Shown piece by piece: positions 7,676 through 16,015 of a stretch of DNA of 55,889 bases. This DNA comes from an uncultured Emticicia sp. (GTDB taxonomy: Bacteria > Bacteroidota > Bacteroidia > Cytophagales > Spirosomataceae): contig NZ_CALCZQ010000017.1 in the NCBI RefSeq assembly GCF_937903345.1, positions 1-55,889 on the forward strand, given 5' to 3'. The translations under genes were made by a program, and so were the position numbers. Position 1 is the first letter of the stretch, and the number at the start of each line of letters is the position of its first letter. The notes below the pieces were generated by a model. The model made no database searches and was not told where the DNA came from. It was given only the letters and a program-made list of their open reading frames with translations.

Positions 7676-9499
7676 ATGACGCTTAACCTCATTAAAAAAA
7701 TCATTTTTTGTGGACTTTGGGCAACTGTAAGCTCCGCCCAACAAACAATTCCTCTTTATGATATGTCGGCGTTTCGCCCAATTAAAGAAAACTGGAGTAT
7801 TGTTGGTAGTATCACTGCAAGTATCGATCAAACGAATAATACTATAACCGAAGCAGGTACGGGGATTTTATCGTGCAAGCACGAAATCGGGAAATATGGC
7901 ATCGAAAAGGATATTATGACCATAATGGAACACGGAGATTTAGACCTTGACCTTGATTTTATGATGGCCAAAGGGGCTAATTCGGGCATTTATTTACAGG
8001 GCCGTTACGAAATTCAATTAAATGATAGCTGGGGAAAGAAAAACCCTAAATATGGTGATGTTGGAGGAATTTATGAACGTTGGGACGAATCAAAACCTGA
8101 AGGCTCAAAAGGTTATGAAGGAATCGCTCCACGTTTTAATGTTGCAAAAGCACCGGGTTTATGGCAAAATATCAAGATTTCCTTTCAAGCACCACGCTTT
8201 GATGCAACAGGAAAAAAAGTCAGTGATGCCAAAATTTTGTCAATCATTTTGAATGGTGTTTTGATTCATGAAAATGTAGAACTTACAGGCCCGACTCGTG
8301 GATCATTGGTAGACAACGAAGTTCCAAAAGGTCCATTGCGTTTTCAAGGCGACCACGGAAATGTGGCTTTTCGCAATATCAAATACAAAAGTTTCAATCA
8401 AAAATTTCTAACTTTCAAAGATTTGAAGTTTGGTGTGTATAAAGGGAATTTCCGGACAGTGGCTGATATTGAGAAAATTAAACCTGAAACAAGCGGAAAT
8501 GTTGCCTTCTTAAATTGGAATGTAAGTAATGCTGAAAACGAGTTTGCCGTAAAATATGTTGGCAAAATCAATGTTCCAGATGCTGGAAGATATACTTTTA
8601 CAGCGGTTCACGGTGGAAATACCCAAATGAAAATCAACGGAGTAGATGCTTTCAAAAATGGCTGGTTAAATTCGGGTGAAAGTCGCCAAGCGATGATTGA
8701 CCTTCCAGCGGGTGATGTTGATTTTGAAATGTATTATTGGAAAGCCGATGGTTGGTTAGCACCTGCTTTGGGGCTTTATGCCGAATCAGCAACGATTCGT
8801 AAGCAAGCACTTCACTATGCGAACTCTACTTTGGTGGCTAATCCAACCTCACCAATCCTGCTCAGTCCGACTACTGAGCCAGTTGTTTTCCGTTCATTCA
8901 TGGATATTCGTGATGGTGAAAAAGGCAAACGAGTTGTTCATGCGGTTTCGGTCGGAAACAAAGAAAATATCCATTATACTTATGATTTAGATAACGCTGC
9001 TTTGTTCCAAATCTGGAAAGGTGGTTTCTTGAATACTACCCCAATGTGGAACGACCGTGGTGATGGCAGTTCAAAACCAATGGGAAGTTTGACTGCTCTC
9101 GGCGATGCTCCGTTATTAAATCTACTTGCTTCTCCATCTGCCGCCTGGGGCGAATTAGATGCTTCGTATCGTCCACGTGGTTATGAGTTAGATGAAGCTG
9201 GCCTACCAACGTTTAAGTATGATTACGCAGGTGTAAACATATCGGACAAAACTATACCAAGTGAAGACGGCAAAATGTTCAAGCGTGAAATTATCGTCAA
9301 AGGCTCAACATTAAACATTTATGCAAGATTGGCAGTTGCTCAAAATATCACAAAATTGGGCGATGACATATTTATTGTTGGTGAAAATCGCTACTACATA
9401 AAAGTAATCAAGGGTACGCCGAGTATCCGTGAGTCGGCAGGAATGAAAGAATTGGTACTTCCTGTGGGCGATAAAATTGCCTATTCGATTATTTGGTAG
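7676..9499 (+). CDS. Secreted DUF1080 (3-keto-disaccharide hydrolase-type) protein with PA14 domain
   Basis: The product is 607 aa. An N-terminal signal peptide (ending SSAQQ) is followed by a DUF1080/LamG-like jelly roll at about residues 30-235, with GANSGIYLQGRYEIQL and GPLRFQGDHGNVAFRNI, hallmarks of the 3-keto-disaccharide hydrolase family. A PA14-like beta-barrel (about 245-365, AGRYTFTAVHGGNTQMKING) probably binds carbohydrate. The C-terminal ~230 residues are unassigned and could be another sugar- or cofactor-binding domain. It is followed 109 nt later by a propeller-cytochrome c gene on the same strand, and a second DUF1080 gene lies beyond. This suggests a set acting on oxidised (3-keto) sugars in the periplasm. 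The start is set by the promoter and by the signal peptide. Enzymatic activity is inferred from family only. Confidence 0.82.
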   Translation: MTLNLIKKIIFCGLWATVSSAQQTIPLYDMSAFRPIKENWSIVGSITASIDQTNNTITEAGTGILSCKHEIGKYGIEKDIMTIMEHGDLDLDLDFMMAKGANSGIYLQGRYEIQLNDSWGKKNPKYGDVGGIYERWDESKPEGSKGYEGIAPRFNVAKAPGLWQNIKISFQAPRFDATGKKVSDAKILSIILNGVLIHENVELTGPTRGSLVDNEVPKGPLRFQGDHGNVAFRNIKYKSFNQKFLTFKDLKFGVYKGNFRTVADIEKIKPETSGNVAFLNWNVSNAENEFAVKYVGKINVPDAGRYTFTAVHGGNTQMKINGVDAFKNGWLNSGESRQAMIDLPAGDVDFEMYYWKADGWLAPALGLYAESATIRKQALHYANSTLVANPTSPILLSPTTEPVVFRSFMDIRDGEKGKRVVHAVSVGNKENIHYTYDLDNAALFQIWKGGFLNTTPMWNDRGDGSSKPMGSLTALGDAPLLNLLASPSAAWGELDASYRPRGYELDEAGLPTFKYDYAGVNISDKTIPSEDGKMFKREIIVKGSTLNIYARLAVAQNITKLGDDIFIVGENRYYIKVIKGTPSIRESAGMKELVLPVGDKIAYSIIW

Positions 9500-9515
9500 A
9501 AAACTCGCTTTAAGT

Positions 9516-9536
9516 AATAGGCTATAAGCCTTATGC
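9516..9536. repeat. Short dispersed palindromic motif, copy 1
   Basis: The 21-bp block beginning AATAGGC and ending AAGCCTTATGC is 19/21 identical to 45916-45936. Both lie in short intergenic spaces next to gene ends or starts. It is too short to be an insertion sequence and most likely belongs to a REP-like family. Confidence 0.4.
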
Positions 9537-9608
9537 TTTCTATAATGCTTAAATTTTGAATAAAAAATGCTTAGAGCGTATTGTTTTAAGTATATAGCAA
9601 CTAAAAAA

Positions 9609-11525
9609 ATGAAAAACATCATAAAAATATTTATTTCTCTACTAACATTTTCGAGTGTATTTGCCCAAAATCCTGCTGAAAATGAATATTACCGCATCAT
9701 TACGCTACCCGTGCCAGAAGGGGTGCTTTTGGAAGTAGGTGGTATCACAACAATGCCTTCGGGCGATGTTGCCTTAGCTACTCGCCGTGGCGATATTTGG
9801 ATTATCAACAATGCCTACATGAATACAGGTACTGCTCCGTATTACCGAAAATTTGCGAGTGGTTTGCACGAAATCTTGGGGCTTGTTTATAAAAGTGGTT
9901 CGTTTTATTGTGCTCAACGTGGCGAACTAACCAAATTGACTGATAAAAATGGCGATGGCCGTGCTGATTCTTACGAAACTGTGGCTAATCTGCCAATTTC
10001 GGGGCATTACCATGAATATACTTTTGGCCCTAAATTAATGCCTGATGGCTCAATGATTATTACTGGAAATGTAGCTTTCGGTGACGAGGAGTGGTGGAGA
10101 GGCGAGAGTCGCCGTCCAGGTAGGGGTTGGGCAATGAAGATTTCGGAAGATGGGAACGTGGAGCCTTACGCAACGGGTATGCGTTCTCCGTGCGGAATCG
10201 GTGCTATTGATGGCGAATTTTGGTACGGCGACAACCAAGGCGACTGGATGGGTTCGGGCTTTATTGCTCAAGTAAACAAAGGCGATTTCATGGGGCATCC
10301 AGCGGGTTTGCGTTGGACTGGCGAGCCAAATTCACCAGTAAAACTCACAACCGAACAACTTTATGCTAAAATCGACCCTCGCAAAACGAAAGATGCCAAT
10401 GGCTATTATATCAAGCCAGAAAATATCGAATCTGAGCGTGGAAAGTATCTTTTTGAAATGAAAAAAGATGTTCCAGAGCTAAAATTACCAGCTGTTTGGT
10501 TGCCTCACGGAGTTTTGGGTATTTCTACTTCTGAAATCATCAAAGATGAGTCAAACGGAGCTTTTGGGCCATTTGCAGGTCAACTTTTTGTGGGAGACCA
10601 AGGAAAAAGTAATTTAACACGTGTTTTCATAGAAAAAGTAAATGGCGAATATCAAGGGGCGGCTTTTCCTTTTAAGGATGGTTTTCAGTCGGGAACACTC
10701 CGTATGGTTTTTGGCAATGACGGTTCAATGTTTGTAGGTGAAACCAATCGCGGCTGGGGTTCGGCAGGTATAACAACTGCTGGTATCGAACGTTTAGTTT
10801 GGACAGGAAAGATGCCTTTTGAAATGAAAACTATGAAAGCAACACCTGATGGTTTTGAGGTTGAGTTTACGAAGCCTGTCAATAAAGCGACAGCAGCAGA
10901 TTTTAAGAATTTTCAAATCCGTAGTTTTATTTATAAATATCAACCAGTTTATGGTAGCCCAACTGTTGATGAGAAATTTTTGACCGTAAAAGGCTTAAAA
11001 GTATCGGATGATGGCTTGAAAATAAGAATGTTGGTTGATGGTCTCCGTGAGCATTATATTCACGAACTAAAAGTCAATGGTGTGAAAGATACTGATGGTA
11101 AAACGCTTTTGCATAGCTTGGCATTTTATACACTCAATAATATACCGAGTGGAGAAAAAATGAGTAACTATTCGCCACGTCCTGACAATTTAAAAGTAAA
11201 TTCTACTATAAAAACTGAGGTAAAACTTTCAACACCTGATGATGTAAATGCCAAGAAAGTCATTGCAAAAGCACCAACTTTTGAGGAAGTGAAACCTTTA
11301 TTACAAAAACATACTTGTTTGGCTTGTCATCAATCTGATAAGCGTATGGTTGGCCCAGCCTATAAAGATGTAGCAAAAAGAAAATATTCAAACGAAAAAA
11401 TTGTAGAATTAATTTATAGGCCACAGCCTAAAAACTGGTCAGGATACACCGAAATGGCTGCAATGCCCCAAGTTCCAAGAGTAGATGCCTTAAAGATTGC
11501 CACTTGGATAAACTCATTGAGATAA
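9609..11525 (+). CDS. Secreted beta-propeller dehydrogenase-like protein with C-terminal cytochrome c
   Basis: The product is 638 aa. A signal peptide (ending SVFAQ) precedes a large propeller domain (about 30-430) with repeats such as MPSGDVALATRRGDIWI and DKNGDGRAD, related to sugar/sorbosone dehydrogenase-like propellers. A linker with an Ig-like fold follows, then a class I cytochrome c (about 555-638): heme attachment CLACH with cysteines at 570 and 573 and axial His574, and probable Met ligand in EMAAMPQVP. It probably oxidises a sugar or alcohol and passes electrons through its own heme; cofactor and substrate cannot be read from sequence. An earlier in-frame ATG at 9567 would bury the signal peptide, so 9609 is preferred. 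It is co-oriented with the DUF1080/PA14 gene and convergent with another DUF1080 gene. Confidence 0.82.
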   Translation: MKNIIKIFISLLTFSSVFAQNPAENEYYRIITLPVPEGVLLEVGGITTMPSGDVALATRRGDIWIINNAYMNTGTAPYYRKFASGLHEILGLVYKSGSFYCAQRGELTKLTDKNGDGRADSYETVANLPISGHYHEYTFGPKLMPDGSMIITGNVAFGDEEWWRGESRRPGRGWAMKISEDGNVEPYATGMRSPCGIGAIDGEFWYGDNQGDWMGSGFIAQVNKGDFMGHPAGLRWTGEPNSPVKLTTEQLYAKIDPRKTKDANGYYIKPENIESERGKYLFEMKKDVPELKLPAVWLPHGVLGISTSEIIKDESNGAFGPFAGQLFVGDQGKSNLTRVFIEKVNGEYQGAAFPFKDGFQSGTLRMVFGNDGSMFVGETNRGWGSAGITTAGIERLVWTGKMPFEMKTMKATPDGFEVEFTKPVNKATAADFKNFQIRSFIYKYQPVYGSPTVDEKFLTVKGLKVSDDGLKIRMLVDGLREHYIHELKVNGVKDTDGKTLLHSLAFYTLNNIPSGEKMSNYSPRPDNLKVNSTIKTEVKLSTPDDVNAKKVIAKAPTFEEVKPLLQKHTCLACHQSDKRMVGPAYKDVAKRKYSNEKIVELIYRPQPKNWSGYTEMAAMPQVPRVDALKIATWINSLR

Positions 11526-11540
11526 GCAGTTTTTGAAATA

Positions 11541-11578
11541 AAAATGCCCTGTAAGAAAAATCTTATAGGGCATTTTTT
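11541..11578. terminator. Strong bidirectional terminator
   Basis: A 16-bp stem with one G-U pair (AAAATGCCCTGTAAGA against TCTTATAGGGCATTTT) and a four-A loop is followed by a T-run. It lies between the convergent stops of the propeller-cytochrome and DUF1080 genes and serves both. Confidence 0.85.
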
Positions 11579-11594
11579 TGATTCATTCAATAAA

Positions 11595-12458
11595 CTACTT
11601 CTTTTGTTTCTTTTTATAAACACAGGTAGTATTGTCAGATTTCACATAGTATGATTTGTAATTTGTTGCCTTTGAGTCGGTGCATCCACAGAGATTCAAT
11701 AATTCAACTTTGCGAAAATCAACTGGGTGACTTTCACTTTGAAGAGATATCGAACCATCTTTCAATAATTTCACTTCAGCCATTAATTTTTGATCGTGTC
11801 CGCTTACGTTTCCACCACCAATTTGTGGTTGTAAATATTCTAAAACTTTCTCGCCATTTACATAATGAATAATCGCTGAATCACCCAAAACAGTCACTTC
11901 TGCTCTAACCCACTGGTCACCATCGTAGGTTTTTGAGGTTGAATTTATACAATGACGCTTATCAAATTTATTTTCATAAACAATATTAGTTCCCGGCGTA
12001 CAAACATTACAAGTCGTTCGACTTCCTTTTCCTAAACCACCCAATAATTGGACTTCAATCGAAATCGGAAAATCTTGGTCTTTACCCATGCTTTCAGGCG
12101 TTTGTCCATGAACCATAATTCCACTATTACGAGTCGCCCAACCTGGCCCATCGATGGCTTGGTCGCCTACAAATCTGTATTCAACCGCAATTTTGTAATA
12201 AGAGAATTTATCTTTGTAAAAAATATGCCCAAAACGTTCATTGAATGCAGGATATGCACTAGCATCGTATCTGACTTTCATCAGCCCATCTTCCACTCTG
12301 AAAGTATTACCATAATTATTATTGAGTTCGTAATTTCTGATTTTCACTTTCCAAGCGTCAAGATTTTTGCCGTTGAAGAGCTGTTTCCATTCGTTTTTAT
12401 CAACATCCTGAGCAAATGTGAGGAAGGGATATAACAAAAAAATGATTAGTTTTTTCAT
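11595..12458 (-). CDS. Secreted DUF1080 (3-keto-disaccharide hydrolase-type) protein with cysteine-paired tail
   Basis: The product (287 aa) has a signal peptide (ending LTFAQ) and one DUF1080 domain over about residues 22-250. The family's opening motif is visible (WKQLFNGKNLDAWKVK), as are the NSGIMVHGQ core and the closing PVDFRKVELLNLCG. After the domain, residues 255-280 (CGCTDSKATNYKSYYVKSD then TTC) match the short cysteine-bounded GCTDPxAxNYxPxAxxDDGSC module found repeated in secreted Bacteroidota proteins, here as a single degenerate copy. The catalytic role is inferred from the family; substrate is unknown. It shares a terminator with the convergent propeller-cytochrome gene and is likely part of the same sugar pathway. 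Confidence 0.83.
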   Translation of the reverse strand: MKKLIIFLLYPFLTFAQDVDKNEWKQLFNGKNLDAWKVKIRNYELNNNYGNTFRVEDGLMKVRYDASAYPAFNERFGHIFYKDKFSYYKIAVEYRFVGDQAIDGPGWATRNSGIMVHGQTPESMGKDQDFPISIEVQLLGGLGKGSRTTCNVCTPGTNIVYENKFDKRHCINSTSKTYDGDQWVRAEVTVLGDSAIIHYVNGEKVLEYLQPQIGGGNVSGHDQKLMAEVKLLKDGSISLQSESHPVDFRKVELLNLCGCTDSKATNYKSYYVKSDNTTCVYKKKQKK

Positions 12459-12559
12459 AGAAAAGGAATTTTGTAGAGCTTATAAAAGATGGTCTAATAA
12501 ATGTTTGGAAATATACGAAAGAAATATAAAATGTAGAAATTAAACACAGCAAGATTTAA

Positions 12560-12604
12560 ACTAAGTGCAATAGTATGTACTTAGTATCTTATCGGAGATA
12601 AGAT
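12560..12604. repeat. Two adjacent inverted repeats between rng and the DUF1080 gene
   Basis: The first pair is ACTAAGT/ACTTAGT (12560-12585, 12-nt loop). It is followed with no gap by ATCTTATC-GGA-GATAAGAT (12586-12604, 8-bp perfect stem). They lie downstream of the rng stop and upstream of the next gene on the same strand, without a T-run. They may be an rng 3'-end structure or operators for the DUF1080 gene. Confidence 0.5.
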
Positions 12605-12639
12605 GCGGTGAAAAAAAAGATATATTTCTGAACTAAAAA

Positions 12640-14190
12640 TTACCCAATCTCAATTTCATCACCTAATTTATTAAGGAAATGAAATTCGGTGATACCGATA
12701 GAAGAATCTTTGACGAGTTTTACCCATACTCTATATTTCAAAAACCATTTCATTTGTTTTGAAACAAGTCCCTCTCGATAATAGGCATAGATAAACGGAT
12801 GTAGTACAATGCTTATCCCACTTTCGTTTTGTTTTGAAAGGATATAATCAAGGTTATTTTCAATCAAATCTGTGACGATGATACTTGCCTGAATCGTGCC
12901 TGTTCCGCTACATGTAGGGCAGGTTTCACGAGTAACAATGTTCATTTCTGGACGAACACGCTGGCGAGTGATTTGAAGTAAACCAAATTTTGAAATTGGA
13001 AGAATTGTGTATTTAGATCGGTCGCCTTTCATTTCTTCTTTCATTGCTTCCTGAATTAAGCGACGGTTCTCGCTTTTCTTCATATCAATGAAATCGACGA
13101 CGATAATACCACCCATATCACGCATACGTAACTGACGACACAACTCTTTGGCCGCTTCAAAGTTTACAGCCAATGCTGTTGACTCTTGGTCGTCTTCTTG
13201 CGTTGATTTATTGCCACTGTTTACATCAATTACATGGAGTGCTTCCGTATGTTCGATTATCAAATAGCCACCATTTTGTAAGCTAACTGAGCGTCCAAAC
13301 AAAGATTTTATTTGTTTTTCGATACCATATTGCTCAAAAAGTTTATTTTTTCCCGTGTGGAGTTTAAGAATTTTCTCTTTATCGGGTGCAATGGTATGCA
13401 AGAAGGTTTTTACACCTTCAAAATTTTCTTTAGTATCAACATAGATATTGTCAAAATCATCATTGAGCATATCTCTCAATATTGACGATGCCCGACCCAT
13501 CTCGCTTATGATACGCTCACGTGGCTTGGCATCACGCAAAGACTTCATTCCCTCTTCCCATTTTTCTACGCAAAAATCAATGTCACGGCTTAGTTCGTCC
13601 ATGTCTTTTCCTTCGGCTACTGTCCGTACAATCACTGCAAAGTTTTCAGGCTTCATCGAAGAAACCATTTTGTGTAGTCTTTGACGCTCCTGCTTGTTGG
13701 TGATTTTCTTAGAAATATTTACCGAATTGCCGAAAGGAACTAAAACCACATTTCGTCCTGCAATCGAAATATCGCAAGAAAGACGTGGCCCCTTGGTTGA
13801 GATTGGCTCTTTAACAACCTGTACGAGTACTGGGGTATTTTTCGCAATAACATCATTGATTTTGCCAAATTTTTCGATTTCGGGTTCCATCTTGAAACCT
13901 TTCAAACGAAGATTAACTGGGCGTTTGGCAATAACATCTTTTACAAATTTATTGAGAGAATTGTAAGAGATAATCTCATTATAATGCAGAAAACCATCTT
14001 TATCATATCCAACATCAACAAAAGCGGCATTGTTTCCTTGCACAACTTTCTTGACTACCCCCAAATAAATATCTCCAACGGAAAACTGGTGTTCCGTCTC
14101 GTCAAAGTGATATTCGATTAATCGCTTGTCTTGAACAAGAGCAATTCTATCACCTTTCTGTGTGGTACTAATATATAATTCGTTGCTCAA
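12640..14190 (-). CDS. rng: Ribonuclease G (RNase E/G family)
   Basis: This is an endoribonuclease acting in rRNA 5'-end maturation and mRNA decay in the cytoplasm. The 516-aa product is the short RNase G type without the RNase E scaffold tail. It has an S1 domain at about residues 35-125 (GDIYLGVVKKVVQGNNAAFVDVG), the catalytic Mg-binding aspartates in VIDVNSGN and VVDFIDMK, and a zinc-link CPTCSGTGT that joins protomers. It lies upstream of a DUF1080 gene and downstream of the small basic-protein, TPR and HU genes on the same strand. HU-TPR-rng neighbourhoods are, from memory, common in Bacteroidota. No exact promoter box was found in its 110-nt upstream space, so read-through from the small gene's promoter is likely. 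Confidence 0.95.
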   Translation of the reverse strand: MSNELYISTTQKGDRIALVQDKRLIEYHFDETEHQFSVGDIYLGVVKKVVQGNNAAFVDVGYDKDGFLHYNEIISYNSLNKFVKDVIAKRPVNLRLKGFKMEPEIEKFGKINDVIAKNTPVLVQVVKEPISTKGPRLSCDISIAGRNVVLVPFGNSVNISKKITNKQERQRLHKMVSSMKPENFAVIVRTVAEGKDMDELSRDIDFCVEKWEEGMKSLRDAKPRERIISEMGRASSILRDMLNDDFDNIYVDTKENFEGVKTFLHTIAPDKEKILKLHTGKNKLFEQYGIEKQIKSLFGRSVSLQNGGYLIIEHTEALHVIDVNSGNKSTQEDDQESTALAVNFEAAKELCRQLRMRDMGGIIVVDFIDMKKSENRRLIQEAMKEEMKGDRSKYTILPISKFGLLQITRQRVRPEMNIVTRETCPTCSGTGTIQASIIVTDLIENNLDYILSKQNESGISIVLHPFIYAYYREGLVSKQMKWFLKYRVWVKLVKDSSIGITEFHFLNKLGDEIEIG

Positions 14191-14302
14191 AATTGAGGTA
14201 GAATCGAGGGGTTAATGAATAATGATTAGTCTAATGAAAAAGGGAATAAGTTTAGCAGTATTAAATTTTATAATTAAAAAATACTGCTAAAAATAAGAAA
14301 AA

Positions 14303-14392
14303 TTATTTTTTCTTATGACGATTCTTTCTAAGACGCTTTTTTCTTTTGTGCGTGGCCATTTTGTGACCTTTTCTTTTCTTTCCACAAGGCAT
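14303..14392 (-). CDS. 29-residue AURKAIP1/COX24-like basic protein (putative ribosome-associated)
   Basis: This very short gene reads MPCGKKRKGHKMATHKRKKR then LRKNRHKKK; 17 of the 29 residues are Lys or Arg. It belongs to a small family conserved across Bacteroidota (AURKAIP1/COX24 domain, similar to mitochondrial ribosomal protein mS38). A ribosomal role is therefore likely but inferred. Cys3 replaces the Ser that I remember as usual. The gene has its own exact-consensus promoter at 14489-14520 and is followed by rng on the same strand. The ATG at 14392 is the only start that gives the family's full length. Confidence 0.85.
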   Translation of the reverse strand: MPCGKKRKGHKMATHKRKKRLRKNRHKKK

Positions 14393-14488
14393 GATAGTAA
14401 TAATTTATTTTCCCGAAGGATTATTTGAAATTTATTTTTTCTTAATTAACTCTTTCAATAAATTTGAAAAAGGTTTTTTATCGAACCG

Positions 14489-14520
14489 CAAAGATAACAA
14501 ATTATTTTAAACTCTCCAAA
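14489..14520 (-). promoter_or_regulatory. Bacteroidota-type promoter for the 29-residue gene
   Basis: On the minus strand TTTG (14520-14517), a 20-nt spacer and TATCTTTG (14496-14489) match the consensus exactly. The -33 box lies inside the end of the TPR gene. The leader is about 90 nt, and transcription may continue into rng. Confidence 0.75.
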
Positions 14521-15341
14521 GCCTTATTTACTTCTGATAATAAAGTTGGCTCTTTTACGTTTTTCTTCAAATCTTCAAAAATAATTTTTGCTTGCGATTT
14601 TTGCTTTAATTCGATTAAACTATAACCTAATCCCAATAGTGCATTGACATTTTTGGGATTGATTCGAATTACCTGTTTGAAGCGGTCAGCTGCTTTGTCA
14701 TATTGCCCAGATTGCATTGAAAGTACGCCCAGATTCATTAATGCTGGCTCAAAATTAGGTTCTTCGGTAATTACCTCACGAAGCATCATAATTGCTTGCA
14801 TTGGCGAGTCTGACTGTACATAAGTCATTGCCAAATTAGTTTTGGCTTGAAGCTGGCGTGGGTTTTTCTCTAATACTTTTTGGTAGCACAGACGAGTTTT
14901 TTCAGCATAAATACTTACGTTTTCTTGGCGTAGAGATAATGTAAATGCCTGATAATAAGTATCACCAGCACGCATCCAATTTTCAGCAGTCGGATTTGCT
15001 AAAGCAATCTTTTCGGCATAAACTGAAGCACTATCATAACGATTGGCAATGATAAAAACCTGAGCGATTTGCTCGTATAATGGAATTTTATCGTCTGCAG
15101 AAGTAAGCTTTTGCTTAAGAATTATTATTTGTTTTTCTTGTTCGGCCGAAAGTTGAGGTGCTTGAGAAGTTTCTTCGTGGTTGTGGCCATCATTATTGGT
15201 GTGTTTTTCAGCCGAATTTGTTTCCGAAACCTTATCTCTATTCGCTTTTGCTTCGTCTTTCACGACTACCTTTGGGCGAGAATAAAGAAAGCCCGTGAGG
15301 GCTACCGCAACGACAATCAGAATGATGAAGTTTTTTTTCAT
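14502..15341 (-). CDS. Membrane-anchored tetratricopeptide-repeat protein
   Basis: The product (279 aa) has one N-terminal membrane helix (residues 3-20, NFIILIVVAVALTGFLYS), a charged Asn/His-rich linker (25-60) and an alpha-helical TPR array over about 90-275. The clearest repeats are ALMNLGVLSMQSGQYDKAAD and NALLGLGYSLIELKQKSQA. TPR arrays bind proteins, and this one faces the periplasm by topology. It sits 96 nt after HU on the same strand and is probably co-transcribed with it. An in-frame ATG at 15404 would add 21 residues before the membrane helix and is unlikely. The partner is unknown. Confidence 0.8.
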   Translation of the reverse strand: MKKNFIILIVVAVALTGFLYSRPKVVVKDEAKANRDKVSETNSAEKHTNNDGHNHEETSQAPQLSAEQEKQIIILKQKLTSADDKIPLYEQIAQVFIIANRYDSASVYAEKIALANPTAENWMRAGDTYYQAFTLSLRQENVSIYAEKTRLCYQKVLEKNPRQLQAKTNLAMTYVQSDSPMQAIMMLREVITEEPNFEPALMNLGVLSMQSGQYDKAADRFKQVIRINPKNVNALLGLGYSLIELKQKSQAKIIFEDLKKNVKEPTLLSEVNKALESLK

Positions 15342-15437
15342 GTTTTTTATAATTATGATATTTTTAAAGAATGTCATGGATAGCCAATTTGTTGGACTAC
15401 CCATGATTTATTCAAATAACCATAATATTATTAAAGA

Positions 15438-15722
15438 TTATTTAACTGATGCCTTTACTTGTTCTGTAAATTCTTTAGCTGGCTTGAAACCTGGAACCGA
15501 ATGGGCAGGAACCATCACAGTAGTTTTTGCCGAAATATTACGAGCTTTTTTAGCTGCTCTGTGTTTATTTACGAAACTCCCGAAACCTCTCACATAAACT
15601 GCATCGCCTTGTGCCAATGTGCCCTTTATAATTTCAAAAAATGATTCAAGTGTTGTGGATACACTTGCTTTGTCGACGCCTGTTTTGTCGGCAATTGCAA
15701 CGATAACTTCTGCTTTAGTCAC
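15438..15722 (-). CDS. hup: HU-family DNA-binding protein
   Basis: This is a 94-aa nucleoid protein of normal HU length. Residues 1-42 form the dimerising helices (MTKAEVIVAIADKTGV). The GFGSFVNKHRAAKKARNI stretch enters the DNA-binding beta-arm, and VPAHSVPGFKPAKEF closes the fold. It binds the minor groove and bends DNA. An exact-consensus promoter lies 140 nt upstream, giving a long leader of about 130 nt. The first of the HU-TPR pair, it is divergent from mutY. Confidence 0.95.
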   Translation of the reverse strand: MTKAEVIVAIADKTGVDKASVSTTLESFFEIIKGTLAQGDAVYVRGFGSFVNKHRAAKKARNISAKTTVMVPAHSVPGFKPAKEFTEQVKASVK

Positions 15723-16015
15723 GAGTAAAAACGTTTATTTAGATTATCAATTAACTTTAAAAAAATATCAGAGTAAAATTCAATAATTTTTACACAAAAA
15801 GATTCACTATTGAAAACTTCGCTTTGATACTTTCAAACTCTTTGGTTTGTTTTTGGGTTTGCAAAGATAGGGGATTTATAAAGACTCTCCCAAAAAGTTT
15901 TTACTTTTTTTTTTGTAATTACTTCATAATTAGTTAGTTACAAAATATATTGCCAAAAAAAATAATATTGAAAACTTTTTTTTTCTACCAAACCTGTATT
16001 TAACTTAAATAAAAA
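15723..16015. other. Divergent HU/mutY intergenic region
   Basis: This AT-rich spacer holds the HU promoter at 15862-15894 and a long HU leader. On the mutY side there are long A and T runs but no clear TTTG/TAnnTTTG pair. Confidence 0.5.
15862..15894 (-). promoter_or_regulatory. Bacteroidota-type promoter for HU
   Basis: On the minus strand TTTG (15894-15891), a 21-nt spacer and TATCTTTG (15869-15862) fit the consensus exactly. It would drive HU and probably the TPR gene. Confidence 0.78.
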
